A stretch of DNA of 64,000 bases from JAFGXF01 sp963732595. GTDB taxonomy: Bacteria; Chloroflexota; Anaerolineae; Anaerolineales; Anaerolineaceae. A program made the translations under genes and the position numbers. The DNA lies in NCBI GenBank assembly GCA_963732595.1, contig CAVSZZ010000001.1, positions 372,001-436,000 on the forward strand. Reading direction: 5' to 3'. The notes under the pieces were generated by a model that was given only the letters and a program-made list of their open reading frames with translations, did no database searches and was not told where the DNA came from. This document shows positions 43,506 through 52,737 of this stretch, piece by piece; the first letter of the stretch is position 1; every line of letters begins with the position of its first letter.

Positions 43506-44660
43506 ATGCCGCAGAATCCCTACCTTAACGTCCTCCTCACCGCACTTATTGCCGTTTTATTCATTATCGCCTGCTGCTATGGGTTGGGCTACCTGGCCCG
43601 CCTGGTGGCGAAGCTCGCCAAAACTTCCCCGAAGGTGCAGGCGAACACTTTTGCCGGATACTTCTTCGCCGCGCCCTGGATCGTGGGTTTCCTGATCTTC
43701 GTGCTCGTGCCGCTGGGTTTTTCACTTTACTGGAGCTTCACCGACTACCGCGTGACGGAGAGCGGCCCGGCTGAATTTGTCGGCCTGACGAACTACATCA
43801 CGCTGTTGTTCAACGACGATAACTTCCGCGCCTCGCTGATCAACACACTCTACCTGACCGTGGTCGGGTTGCCGTTGCAGCTGGGTGTCGCACTGGGTCT
43901 GGCTGTCATGCTCAACCAGAAGATCAAGGGAGAGCGCATCTTCCGCATGGCCTTCTACCTGCCGGTGGTCCTGGGCTTCAACACGGCGGTGCTGCTGGCC
44001 TGGCGCCTGATGCTGAATACCGGCACCGGTATTATCAACCAGCTCATCCGGGCGGTCACGAACGGCGTCCCGCTGATCGGCTACGTCAGTCGTGCCTTTA
44101 TCTACGTGCAGGAGATCGCTGCGGCTTTCTTCCTGGGCTTGAATACCGGCAAGTACAGCCTGATGCAGAAGGTCATCGAAGCCGGCTTCCCAGCCGCCAA
44201 CCGCGTCCCGCTGTGGGTGCAGAGCCCGCTGTGGTCGAAGATGTCGGTCGTGCTGCTGATGGTGTGGGGCTGCGGCACGATGATGCTGATCTTCCTGGTC
44301 GGGTTGAATAACATCCCCAAGGAAATGCAGGAGGCTGCCAAGGTCGATGGCGCCTCCAACTGGCAGCGCTTCTGGAAGATCACCTTCCCGCTGTTGACCC
44401 CCTACATCTTCTACAACCTGGTGGTCGGGTTGATCAGCGCGCTGCAGATCTTCGAACCGATCTTCGTGCTCTACCGTGATAACCAGCCGCTGCTGCCCTC
44501 CACCATCTCGATGGTCTACTATCTTTGGCAGAAGAGCTTCAGCCACTTCGAGATCGGATACGGCTCGGCCATCTCATGGATCATCCTGGTCATCATCCTG
44601 GTCGCCACCCTGATCCAGTTCAAATGGCAGAACCGCTGGGTGACCTACGACATCTACTAG
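43506..44660 (+). CDS. Sugar ABC transporter permease (MalF/UgpA-like)
   Basis: Protein of 384 residues starting at ATG 43506, with AGAGGAAA upstream; the longer frame to 43452 lacks a ribosome site. Seven to eight membrane segments. The permease cytoplasmic loop, EAAKVDGASNWQRFWKITFPLLTP, has the conserved EAAxxDGA-G-F-P pattern that contacts the ATPase. An insertion between the third and fourth segments makes it longer than the usual 300 residues (NQLIRAVTNGVPLIGYVSRAF region). Forms a pair with the next gene. Confidence 0.9.
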   Translation: MPQNPYLNVLLTALIAVLFIIACCYGLGYLARLVAKLAKTSPKVQANTFAGYFFAAPWIVGFLIFVLVPLGFSLYWSFTDYRVTESGPAEFVGLTNYITLLFNDDNFRASLINTLYLTVVGLPLQLGVALGLAVMLNQKIKGERIFRMAFYLPVVLGFNTAVLLAWRLMLNTGTGIINQLIRAVTNGVPLIGYVSRAFIYVQEIAAAFFLGLNTGKYSLMQKVIEAGFPAANRVPLWVQSPLWSKMSVVLLMVWGCGTMMLIFLVGLNNIPKEMQEAAKVDGASNWQRFWKITFPLLTPYIFYNLVVGLISALQIFEPIFVLYRDNQPLLPSTISMVYYLWQKSFSHFEIGYGSAISWIILVIILVATLIQFKWQNRWVTYDIY

Positions 44661-44669
44661 GAGCAGTCC

Positions 44670-45512
44670 ATGAAAATTTACTGGCCGATCATCAAAAGCT
44701 TTCTTCTCTACCTGCTGCTGACCTTTGCCACCCTGCTGATGAGCTTCCCGTTGTTCTGGATGATCTCCTCGTCGCTGAAGACACTGGAGGAGACCAACTC
44801 GCCTGGCATCATCTGGTTACCTGAGCACGCCACCCTGCAGGCTTACCTGGGCATCTTCCAGAATACCGATTTCCTGCGCGCTTACTTCAACTCGGTCTTC
44901 TATGTCAGCCTGGCCCTGGCCGGTACCTTGATCTCGATCGCGGCCGTTTCCTACGCTTTCAGTCGTGTGGACTGGCCTGGACGCAACCTGGTCTTCTTCC
45001 TGATGCTCTCAACCATGATGATCCCCTCCCAGGCATTGATCGTCCCGCAATACGTTTTCTTTAACAAGATCGATTGGGTGGGCACCTTCAACCCGATCAT
45101 CATTCCCGGCTTCTTCGCCGGTGGGGCGGCCATGGTCTTCCTGCTGCGCCAATCGATGGCCCAGATCCCGAAGGAGCTGGATGAATCGGCCATGATGGAC
45201 GGCGCCAGCCACGTGCAGATCTGGTGGCAGCTGGTGGTCCCACTGGTGCGTTCACCGCTGGCAGCCATCGCCACTTTCCTGTTCGTCGGGTTGTGGAACA
45301 ACCTGCTCACCCCGCTCATGTACCTGCAAACGGTCGACATGTACACCCTGCCGGTCTACGTGGCGACGCTCTATAATATCAACAATACCGTGCAACAGTG
45401 GCCGACCATCATGACCGCGGCCGTACTGACAACCATCCCGCTGATCATTATCTTCTTCTTCGCCCAGAAGTACATCCTGGAGAGCGTGGTGGTCACCGGG
45501 CTGAAAGGGTAG
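44670..45512 (+). CDS. Sugar ABC transporter permease (MalG/UgpE-like)
   Basis: Protein of 280 residues with six membrane helices. DESAMMDGASHVQIWWQLVVPLVRSP is the EAA loop. It is separated from the first permease by nine bases and is followed after one base by the GH3 gene, so it is inside the operon. Confidence 0.92.
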   Translation: MKIYWPIIKSFLLYLLLTFATLLMSFPLFWMISSSLKTLEETNSPGIIWLPEHATLQAYLGIFQNTDFLRAYFNSVFYVSLALAGTLISIAAVSYAFSRVDWPGRNLVFFLMLSTMMIPSQALIVPQYVFFNKIDWVGTFNPIIIPGFFAGGAAMVFLLRQSMAQIPKELDESAMMDGASHVQIWWQLVVPLVRSPLAAIATFLFVGLWNNLLTPLMYLQTVDMYTLPVYVATLYNINNTVQQWPTIMTAAVLTTIPLIIIFFFAQKYILESVVVTGLKG

Positions 45513-45513
45513 C

Positions 45514-47103
45514 TTGGATCCAAACCATTCGATCGGTCAGAGACTCGTGCTCGCATTCCATGGGAAGGAAGCTCCTTCCACCGACCTCGTGGATGCATTC
45601 GACCGGTATCGCCCATCCGGTGTCACGCTCTTCCGCAGTCAAAATATCGGCACCCCCGCCCAGATCAGGGCTCTTACCGCATCCTTGCAAACACTGGCCA
45701 GGCAGCTGGACTTAAGTCCCCTGTTGATCGGCGCCGACCAGGAAGGCGGCCAGTTGATGGCGATCGGTGACGGCACTCCCCTGCCCGGCAACATGGCACT
45801 TGGTGCCACCCGCTCCACCGAACTGGCCTATGAAGCCGGCGTCGTACTTGGCCGGGAGCTGGCCAGCCTCGGGATTAACATCAACTACGCACCCTGCGTG
45901 GATGTAAATGTCAACCCGTACAACCCGGTGGTCGGGATCCGTTCGTTCGGCGAGGATCCCAGGCTGGTGGGCGAGCTCTCCGCAGCCATGATCCGCGGGA
46001 TCCAGTCCCAGGGGGTGGCCGCCACTGCCAAACACTTCCCCGGCCACGGGGATACGACCGGTGACTCACACCACGGTCTGCCGGAGATCCCGCATTCGAT
46101 CGAAAGACTTCGCGCAGTGGAGCTGCAGCCGTTCATCGCAGCCATTCAAGCGAATGTCAGGATGGTGATGACCGCTCATATCGGCATCCCGGCCATCGAC
46201 GGCCCGGATGCACCTCCGGCAACCCTGTCGGAGAAGGTCATCAGCGGATTGCTGCGCCGCGAGCTCGGTTACGACGGTGTCATCATCTCTGACGCGTTGG
46301 ATATGCGCGCCATCGGTCAGGGGACCCAGCTCGGGTCAAATGCCCTGCGCGCAGTGAAAGCCGGTGTGGATCTACTGCTCATCAGCGCGGATACGCAGGA
46401 TCAACAACGTGTCTATGAAGCTTTGTTGAAAGCCCGCCAGACCGGCGAACTCACAGACAGTGAGATGCAGACCTCACTCACCCGAATCAATTCCTTGAAA
46501 GATTGGTTGAGAAAACAGCCTCCAGCTCCTGATCTGAGCGTGCTCCAATGCGCAAATCACCGAAAGATCGCGGATGAGATTGCCCAGCGGTCCATCACGC
46601 TCGTGCGGGATCAATCAAACCTGTTACCCATCCGGCTGGACCCGGAAAAACAGATCGCGGTCGTTGTACCCCTGCCGCAGGATCTCACGCCGGCGGATAC
46701 CTCCTCACATGTGAAACCCAGGCTCGCCGAGTCGCTGCGCACCTACCACCCTCGCGTGATTGAGATCCCCATCTCAATGGATCCCGGCGAAGAGGAATTG
46801 ACGGAGATCATTCAGCACCTGGAGGGGTGCGACCTGGTCGTGATCGGTACGATCAATGCCTTCACCCAGAAAGGCCAGGAGACCCTGGTCCGCAGCGTGT
46901 TGCTCAAAGGAATCCCACTCATCATCATTGCCATGCGTCTGCCCTATGACCTGATGGCTTTCCCGGAAGCGCCCACTTACCTGTGCACCTACAGCATCCT
47001 GGAGCCTTCCATGCGTGCGGTGGCTGGTGCCCTCTTCGGTCAGGTCGGTATTCCCGGACAACTTCCGGTAACGATCCCGGCTTCCACAAGCTCAAAAACA
47101 TAA
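45514..47103 (+). CDS. GH3 beta-N-acetylhexosaminidase (NagZ-like)
   Basis: Protein of 529 residues from TTG 45514 (AAGGG five bases upstream); no ATG fits the N-terminus. GVTLFRSQNI, DQEGGQL, CVDVNVNP, GVAATAKHFPGHGDT (the NagZ H-D dyad region) and SDALDM (nucleophile Asp) are those of GH3 N-acetylglucosaminidases. No signal peptide, so it acts in the cytoplasm on imported GlcNAc-containing oligosaccharides or muropeptide fragments. The extra C-terminal about 170 residues are an alpha/beta sandwich seen in longer GH3 enzymes. Confidence 0.92.
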   Translation: MDPNHSIGQRLVLAFHGKEAPSTDLVDAFDRYRPSGVTLFRSQNIGTPAQIRALTASLQTLARQLDLSPLLIGADQEGGQLMAIGDGTPLPGNMALGATRSTELAYEAGVVLGRELASLGININYAPCVDVNVNPYNPVVGIRSFGEDPRLVGELSAAMIRGIQSQGVAATAKHFPGHGDTTGDSHHGLPEIPHSIERLRAVELQPFIAAIQANVRMVMTAHIGIPAIDGPDAPPATLSEKVISGLLRRELGYDGVIISDALDMRAIGQGTQLGSNALRAVKAGVDLLLISADTQDQQRVYEALLKARQTGELTDSEMQTSLTRINSLKDWLRKQPPAPDLSVLQCANHRKIADEIAQRSITLVRDQSNLLPIRLDPEKQIAVVVPLPQDLTPADTSSHVKPRLAESLRTYHPRVIEIPISMDPGEEELTEIIQHLEGCDLVVIGTINAFTQKGQETLVRSVLLKGIPLIIIAMRLPYDLMAFPEAPTYLCTYSILEPSMRAVAGALFGQVGIPGQLPVTIPASTSSKT

Positions 47104-47118
47104 ACTGGAGCAACCGGC

Positions 47119-48156
47119 ATGTCCCTTCATTCTGAAATACTCGAACAACCCGATCGGATCCGGTCCCTGCTGGCTGCGCGCAGGGGGACAACGCTGCGGA
47201 TTGCACAGGCCATCCAAAAGCGCCAGGTGCGGTATGTATTTCTGGCTGCCCGCGGCACCTCCGACAATGCGGGCAGGTATGCCAATTACCTGCTGGGCGC
47301 CAGGAACGGTCTGCCACTGGCGCTGGCAACCCCCTCCCTGTTCACCTATTACAAACAGCCGCCAAAGCTGAAAGACGCGCTGGTGATCGGCATCTCGCAA
47401 TCCGGCCAGTCACCCGATATCGTCAGCGTCCTGGCGGAAGCCCGGCGTCAGGGCTGCCTTACACTGACCATCACCAACGAGGTGAGCTCGCCCCTCGCTG
47501 CGGTTTCGGATTTCGTCCTGCCGCTCGGAGCCGGGAAAGAAAAAGCGGTCGCCGCGACCAAGACCTACACCTGTGAATTGATGGCGATTGCCATGCTGTC
47601 CACAGCATTAAGTGGGCAGGATGAACCCTGGGGGGAGCTCGAAAAAGTTGGGGATTGGATGGGTACAGCTCTCGAACAGGATGCACGCATCGCCGAAGCC
47701 ATTCAGCGATACCGGTATATCGGTCAGACCGTTGTGCTGGGGCGGGGTTTCAACTATGCCACCGCTTTCGAATGGGCTCTCAAGCTCAAGGAATTGACCT
47801 ACCTGATCGCGGAACCATATTCCTCGGCCGACTTTCTTCACGGCCCGATCGCCATGCTGGAAAGAGGATTTCCGGTCATGGCAGTTGCCTCCCGCGGCAA
47901 AGTACTCGCCCCGATGGTACAGATGATCCGGCAGTTGAAGCGCGACTACCAGGCTGAGCTGGTGGTGATCTCCAACGATCCACGAGCCCTGGCACTGGCC
48001 AGCACGCGCCTGGTCATCCCGGCTGATGTTCCGGAATGGCTGTCGCCACTGATCAACATCCTGCCGGCGCAGCTGTTCGCCTATCATCTCACACGCGCAA
48101 AGGGAATCGACCCTGATCATCCGAGGAGCATCCAGAAGGTGACGGAGACAAGGTAA
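47119..48156 (+). CDS. SIS-domain amino-sugar phosphate deaminase/isomerase (NagB-II/GlmS-isomerase-like)
   Basis: Protein of 345 residues with two SIS domains: VRYVFLAARGTSDNAGRYANYLL, ISQSGQSPDIVSVLAEAR, and AATKTYTCELMAIAML in the first, TVVLGRGFNYATAFEWALKLKELTY and YSSADFLHGPIAML in the second. This matches the isomerase half of GlmS and the NagB-II glucosamine-6-phosphate deaminases. With the kinase and deacetylase it would complete GlcNAc conversion to fructose-6-phosphate. It lies 15 bases after the GH3 gene. Confidence 0.88.
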   Translation: MSLHSEILEQPDRIRSLLAARRGTTLRIAQAIQKRQVRYVFLAARGTSDNAGRYANYLLGARNGLPLALATPSLFTYYKQPPKLKDALVIGISQSGQSPDIVSVLAEARRQGCLTLTITNEVSSPLAAVSDFVLPLGAGKEKAVAATKTYTCELMAIAMLSTALSGQDEPWGELEKVGDWMGTALEQDARIAEAIQRYRYIGQTVVLGRGFNYATAFEWALKLKELTYLIAEPYSSADFLHGPIAMLERGFPVMAVASRGKVLAPMVQMIRQLKRDYQAELVVISNDPRALALASTRLVIPADVPEWLSPLINILPAQLFAYHLTRAKGIDPDHPRSIQKVTETR

Positions 48157-48281
48157 ATGCTTTAAGTCATATCTTGACACTCCTCACCCGAGATGATAAA
48201 GTTCTCTGCTGTGTTCCAAATATCATTTCACCCCATCATTTTAACCAAGTTCATAAAGCATCACCATCAAGGAGCGTGAGC

Positions 48282-49155
48282 ATGAGCATCATTGAAGTCA
48301 ATCACCTGACCAAGTATTATGGAAAATCACGGGGAATCGTGGATGTGTCCTTTAACGTGGAAGAAGGTGAGATCTTCGGTTTCATCGGTCCCAATGGGGC
48401 CGGGAAATCGACCACCATCCGCCTGTTCCTTTCTTTGATCTACCCGACCAAGGGAGAGGCCAAGATCTTCGGGAAGGATTGCATCAAGTTCGGTCCCGAG
48501 CTCCGGCAGGAGATCGGCTACCTGCCTTCGGAAGTCTTCTATTACGAAGGTATGAAGGTCATCGACCTGCTCAAGTATTCAGCCAGCTTCTTTCAGAAGG
48601 ACTGCACCAAACGTTTGCACGAACTGTCTGATCTGATGGAACTGGACCTGAAAAGAAGGATCAGCGATCTCTCCTATGGCAACAAGAAGAAGGTCGGGAT
48701 CGTTCAGGGGCTTCTACACAGCCCGAAACTGATCGTCCTGGATGAACCGACCGCAGGTCTCGACCCGTTGATGCAGCATAAATTCTTCGACCTGATCCGT
48801 GAGGAAAACAAGCGCGGTGCGACCATCTTCTTCTCCTCGCATATCCTGGGAGAGGTGCAGCGGTTGTGCAACCGGGTGGCGATCATCAAGGAAGGCAGCA
48901 TCATCAATATCCAGGATATCAAGACCCTGCAGAAGGACAACTACAAGAAGATCCGGGTGACCGGCGAAGAACTGGATGAAAAACGCTTCAAGATCGAAGG
49001 CGTCACCAATCTGGCGAAGGAAGATGGCACCCTCAGCTTCTTTTACAAAGGGGATATCAACGCGATCACCAGGCTGGTCGGCGGCGGGAAGCTCGTCCGA
49101 CCTGACCATCGAAGACCTGACCCTGGAAGAGATCTTCATGCATTACTACGAATAG
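48282..49155 (+). CDS. ABC-2 exporter ATP-binding protein (one-base insertion as read)
   Basis: ATG 48282 (MSIIEVNHLTKYYG) is chosen because AAGGAG lies seven bases upstream. Walker A GPNGAGKSTTIR, signature LSYGNKKKVGIVQGLL and Walker B LIVLDEPTAGLD are intact. As read, the frame changes near 49094; removing one base in the CTCGTCC context restores LTIEDLTLEEIFMHYYE and a stop at 49155, giving about 290 residues, with the next gene starting four bases on. The error is probably in the sequence. First of an exporter operon. Confidence 0.85.
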
Positions 49156-49158
49156 GCG

Positions 49159-49970
49159 ATGAACATGAACATCTATCTGCATGAATTCAAAACCAAGCTG
49201 CCGATCCGTGCTGATCTGGTCGGGATCGATCGCCGCCCTGATCTTCGTCTTCCTGTCCATGTTCCAGGCTTTCGCCGCAGATGCGGCCATGGTCGAGTGA
49301 CCTGATGAAAGCCTTCCCGGAGGAACTGCTGATCGCTTTTGGCATGACCGACATGGACTGGTCGACTATCCTGGGTTTCTTCGGCTTGTTGTTCGTCTTC
49401 GCCCAGATCTGCCTGGCGATCCAGGCTGCCAATTACGGGGTGGGACTGGTCTCGGTCGAGGAAACCGAGTGGACGGCCGACTTCCTGCTCTCGAAACCGG
49501 TCAGCCGCACGCGCATCATGACCAGCAAGCTGCTGGCAGCCATCACCAGCCTGGCGATCACCCAAGCCGTCATCTGGATTTGCAGTTTTGCATTCATCGC
49601 CATATTCCGACAGGGGCAGGATTACAGGACGGAGTCTGTGGTGATGCTGTTGCTCAGCATGACCATCTTCCAGTTATTCTTCCTGACGGTCGGCATGCTG
49701 ATCTCCCTGCTGGTGAAGCGGGTGCGGAATGTCCTGCCGATTTCCATGGGACTGGTATTCGGGTTGTACATCCTGAATGCCTTTGGCAGCATGCTCGGTG
49801 AGAAGAGCCTGGAAATCCTGTCACCCTTCATGCATTTTGCACCGAGCTATATCATTAAGAATGCTGCCTGGGATTGGCCGTTGGTGATGATCAGCGTGGT
49901 GATCATCATCATCTCGGTTGCCGGCAGCTATATTCTATATGCCCGCAGGAACATTCCCTCCGCGGTATAA
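49159..49970 (+). CDS. ABC-2 permease (two one-base insertions as read)
   Basis: The true start is ATG 49159 (MNMNIYLHEFKTKL). Insertions near 49203 and 49297 break the frame; correcting both gives one protein of about 269 residues with six membrane segments, an ABC-2 permease domain with VEETEWTADFLLSKPVSRTRIMTSKLLAA. Read without correction only the part from 49281 is open. Together with the next gene and the ATPase it would form an export complex, substrate unknown. Confidence 0.75.
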
Positions 49971-49982
49971 GGAGAAGATGCG

Positions 49983-50778
49983 GTGAATATTTTTCTTCGC
50001 GAACTTCGCTCGAACTTGAAATCCCTGCTGATCTGGAGCGGCATCGTCTTCCTTTTCAGTGTTATTGGGTTTCTCCAAGTTCTCAGCGTTTTACAACAAT
50101 CCCGAATTGACGGCCATCCTCGACAGCATGCCCCCGGCCGTGATCTCTGCACTCAGCATGAATGCCTTTAACCTGACCACGGTGACCGGCTTCTTCGGCA
50201 TCATGATCATGTACTTCAGCCTGATCCTGGCGATCAGCGCGGCCATGTGGGGCAGCGATATCATCTCCAAGGAAGAACGCGACCGGACGGTCGAGTTCTC
50301 CCTCACCCTGCCGGTCACACGGGCCAGAGTGGTGACCGCCAAGACAGCCGCTGCGGCGGTGAACTGCGTGATCCTGCTGCTGATCCTGTGGGGTGCCACC
50401 CTGTTCGGCGCCCGGAATTTCAATCCGGACGGTGAATTCTATCGTTTTGTCACCACCACCATGCTTTCTTATCTGCTGCTGCAGATGGTCTTCCTGGCGC
50501 TTGGCATCTTCCTGGGATGTGCATTGAAGCGATACAAGCTGGCCGGTTCGGCGTCGATTGCGGTGATCCTGGTCACCTACTTCACCTCGATCCTTCCCGG
50601 GCTGAACAAGGATCTGGATTTCCTGAAATACTTCACGCCATTCAAGTATTTCGATGCGGCGGCGATGCTGCGCGATAACCGGTTGGAGTGGACCTTCGTG
50701 TTGCTCTCGATAGGCATCACCATCGTGCTGCTCATCGGAGCGTTTACTGCCTACAAGAAGCGGGATCTCTATATCTAG
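49983..50778 (+). CDS. ABC-2 permease, second subunit (one-base insertion as read)
   Basis: GTG 49983 (MNIFLRELRSNLKSLLIW) follows AAGGAGAAG. An extra T in GGGTTTCTCC near 50071 shifts the frame; removing it joins it to SKFSAFYNNPELTAILDSMPPAV and the rest to 50778, about 264 residues, six membrane helices. ISKEERDRTVEFSLTLPVTRARVVTAKTAAA is the permease cytoplasmic segment. Its N-terminus is similar to that of its neighbour, so the two may be paralogues. Confidence 0.75.
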
Positions 50779-50796
50779 TGCTTGGTTTTCGGATGC

Positions 50797-50832
50797 AAGA
50801 CACCCGGCTCTTTATGGCCGGGTGTCTTATTA
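50797..50832 (+). terminator. Terminator of the exporter operon
   Basis: Twelve-base arms AAGACACCCGGC (50797-50808) and GCCGGGTGTCTT (50817-50828), an eight-base loop and a following ATTAATT. A strong hairpin between the plus-strand exporter and the minus-strand UlaG-like gene. The T-run is weak, but convergent location supports termination. Confidence 0.75.
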
Positions 50833-50977
50833 ATTGCTTATAAAGGTAGGCACGCTACGTCCGATCATCCGTTTTACATTCGAGTCCATGTTATTTATAC
50901 ATGGTGAGCCAAGTGGAAAAATCGGATGCAATTGATACGATTGGTGCCTTGCATCTTACTGCAAGGACCTCAACACT

Positions 50978-51826
50978 TCAGGGGTGATCCAGGTCGATCT
51001 TATCCCCAGTTAATCCCATCTCGACCTGAATGCCGGGTCTATTTTGTCTAAAGACCCGGACGACTGACCGGTATTGGGTTTCATCCCAAAGCTCGGTTAC
51101 ATCCCGACCAAATTCATTTAGATGGGTGATTACCAGGCGCCTGGTATTAAAGGCACCATAAAACGTACAGAACTCCTCCAGCAATGGTGGCGGATCGATC
51201 TGCGCGCCGGCCTTCCCAAGCCAGAGGTGGGCAAAGACGCCATCCAGATGGGGAAAGTCCGGAAGCCTGGAATAATCAAAGAGGCGAGTATCACCGGGAA
51301 AGAGCCAACGATTGCCATTGAATTCAGCCAGGTATCCCATCTCAGGAATGCCATTCTGGTCACGCATGTGAAGTCCTTCGAACGGGGTGAGGATCAGATC
51401 CTCAAAGCAAATTCGGGACCCAGGCTTGGGCACGATGATCCGCTCAGATGGGATGGATGCGGCTTTCATCACGGTGTCGAGCATGAATTCGGGGATCACC
51501 CACCTCAATGGGAGCCCCTGGAGGGCCGAGACCAGGTTTTGATCAAGATGGTCATTATGCGCATGGCTTAACACGATCAATTGAAGATGATTCAGGTCGC
51601 GCGCATAATCGGGAGATGTTAAGCCAGGTAAACGAGCCGGCAATGCCAGCGGGTCGAGCGCCCAGCGTACGCCGGCGGTATTCAACAGGTAATTGGCCGA
51701 ATGGGTCAGCCAGGTATGATCGCCCGTGACTGTTGACTTCCACTCAGCTATGATTCTGTCCCAGATGGCAGGGTAAGCGGTTTTGGCCTGCTCAATCCTG
51801 ACTACGAGTTCCTGTTGAGAGGTCAT
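50978..51826 (-). CDS. UlaG-like metallo-beta-lactamase-fold hydrolase
   Basis: Protein of 282 residues from ATG 51826 (MTSQQELVVRIEQ); the frame extends to 51907 into the kinase gene. The MBL fold is clear: THSANYLLN, LSHAHNDHLDQNL (HxHxDH), FPGDTRLFDY and VITHLNEFG. This arrangement fits UlaG-type lactonases, which act on sugar-6-phosphate lactones such as ascorbate-6-phosphate, and related phosphodiesterases. It lies seven bases after the kinase stop as the last gene of the 51-61 kb operon. Confidence 0.75.
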   Translation of the reverse strand: MTSQQELVVRIEQAKTAYPAIWDRIIAEWKSTVTGDHTWLTHSANYLLNTAGVRWALDPLALPARLPGLTSPDYARDLNHLQLIVLSHAHNDHLDQNLVSALQGLPLRWVIPEFMLDTVMKAASIPSERIIVPKPGSRICFEDLILTPFEGLHMRDQNGIPEMGYLAEFNGNRWLFPGDTRLFDYSRLPDFPHLDGVFAHLWLGKAGAQIDPPPLLEEFCTFYGAFNTRRLVITHLNEFGRDVTELWDETQYRSVVRVFRQNRPGIQVEMGLTGDKIDLDHP

Positions 51827-51833
51827 CCAGTTC

Positions 51834-52718
51834 TCAATCGGGATAATGCCGGGCGATGAATTCTTCCACAACGCTGACAGGGCGGTCGAAAACGCCCAGT
51901 TTCTCAATTTTCAAGCTGGTGACTGCCGCAGACCACTTGCCTGCCTCAACAGGGGGAAGGCTCAAGCGCTTGGCGATGTAGGAACCCAGGCAGCTGTCCC
52001 CGCGTCCACTGCGGCCTGCCATGGAGGCTGCGTGGAACTGATAATGATGATATTTACCCTCGGCGTGAACCAGGATACCTTCGCTATGCGATAACAAGAC
52101 TTCCTTCACACCCATGTCTGAGAAGGATTTCGCAGCTTTTTCGATATCCTGCTCTCCTGTCAGATACGCGGCCTCGACCGCATCGGTCTTTAAGATATCC
52201 AGCTGCCTCAATACTTCCGGCATGGCCGGCCAGGGTTCATACACCAGTGCTTCACCACGCAGCACACGTACAAAACCCTGAACATCTGCGGAAATAATGA
52301 CCCCGGCCCTCTTTCGCATGGCTGAAAAGAACTCAGGTTCAACCTCCCCGCGCAGGCTGGGGCTGACGGCAATCGCCCGGGTGCTCAGTCCTTCCAGTTG
52401 ACCGGGTTCGATCGTTCCGGCAATTGCCTTGACGGATAAATTGCGTTTATCCACATCATCGGTTTTATACTCCAAGGTCATCAGGGTGGAGAAAGGTGAG
52501 TAGACCGGGTAACAATCGATTCCATCTGAACGAATGTCGTCCACGACATGCCGGTCTTCCTCGGCTAGACGGGTCACCACAGCGACCTCTGCACCCAGGC
52601 GCTTTCCAGCGTGGGCGGCATAATTCATGCCGCCGCCGTCCACATAGCGGGTACCATCAGGAGTGATGATGGAGTCCTTGGTATAGTTCCCCACGTAAAT
52701 GACTTCGTATTGTTTCAT
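51834..52718 (-). CDS. PfkB-family sugar kinase
   Basis: Protein of 294 residues from ATG 52718 (MKQYEVIYVGNYTKDSI); the longer open frame overlaps the PiT gene. Ribokinase-like fold with VDGGGMNYAAHAGKRLGAEVAVVTRL (sugar-binding and lid region) and GRSGRGDSCLGSYI carrying the G-x-G-D catalytic base, though the usual AGD is GRGD. Probably phosphorylates a sugar or polyol freed by the operon's hydrolases. It follows PiT by 19 bases. Confidence 0.8.
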   Translation of the reverse strand: MKQYEVIYVGNYTKDSIITPDGTRYVDGGGMNYAAHAGKRLGAEVAVVTRLAEEDRHVVDDIRSDGIDCYPVYSPFSTLMTLEYKTDDVDKRNLSVKAIAGTIEPGQLEGLSTRAIAVSPSLRGEVEPEFFSAMRKRAGVIISADVQGFVRVLRGEALVYEPWPAMPEVLRQLDILKTDAVEAAYLTGEQDIEKAAKSFSDMGVKEVLLSHSEGILVHAEGKYHHYQFHAASMAGRSGRGDSCLGSYIAKRLSLPPVEAGKWSAAVTSLKIEKLGVFDRPVSVVEEFIARHYPD

Positions 52719-52737
52719 GAAATTATTGAACACCTTT

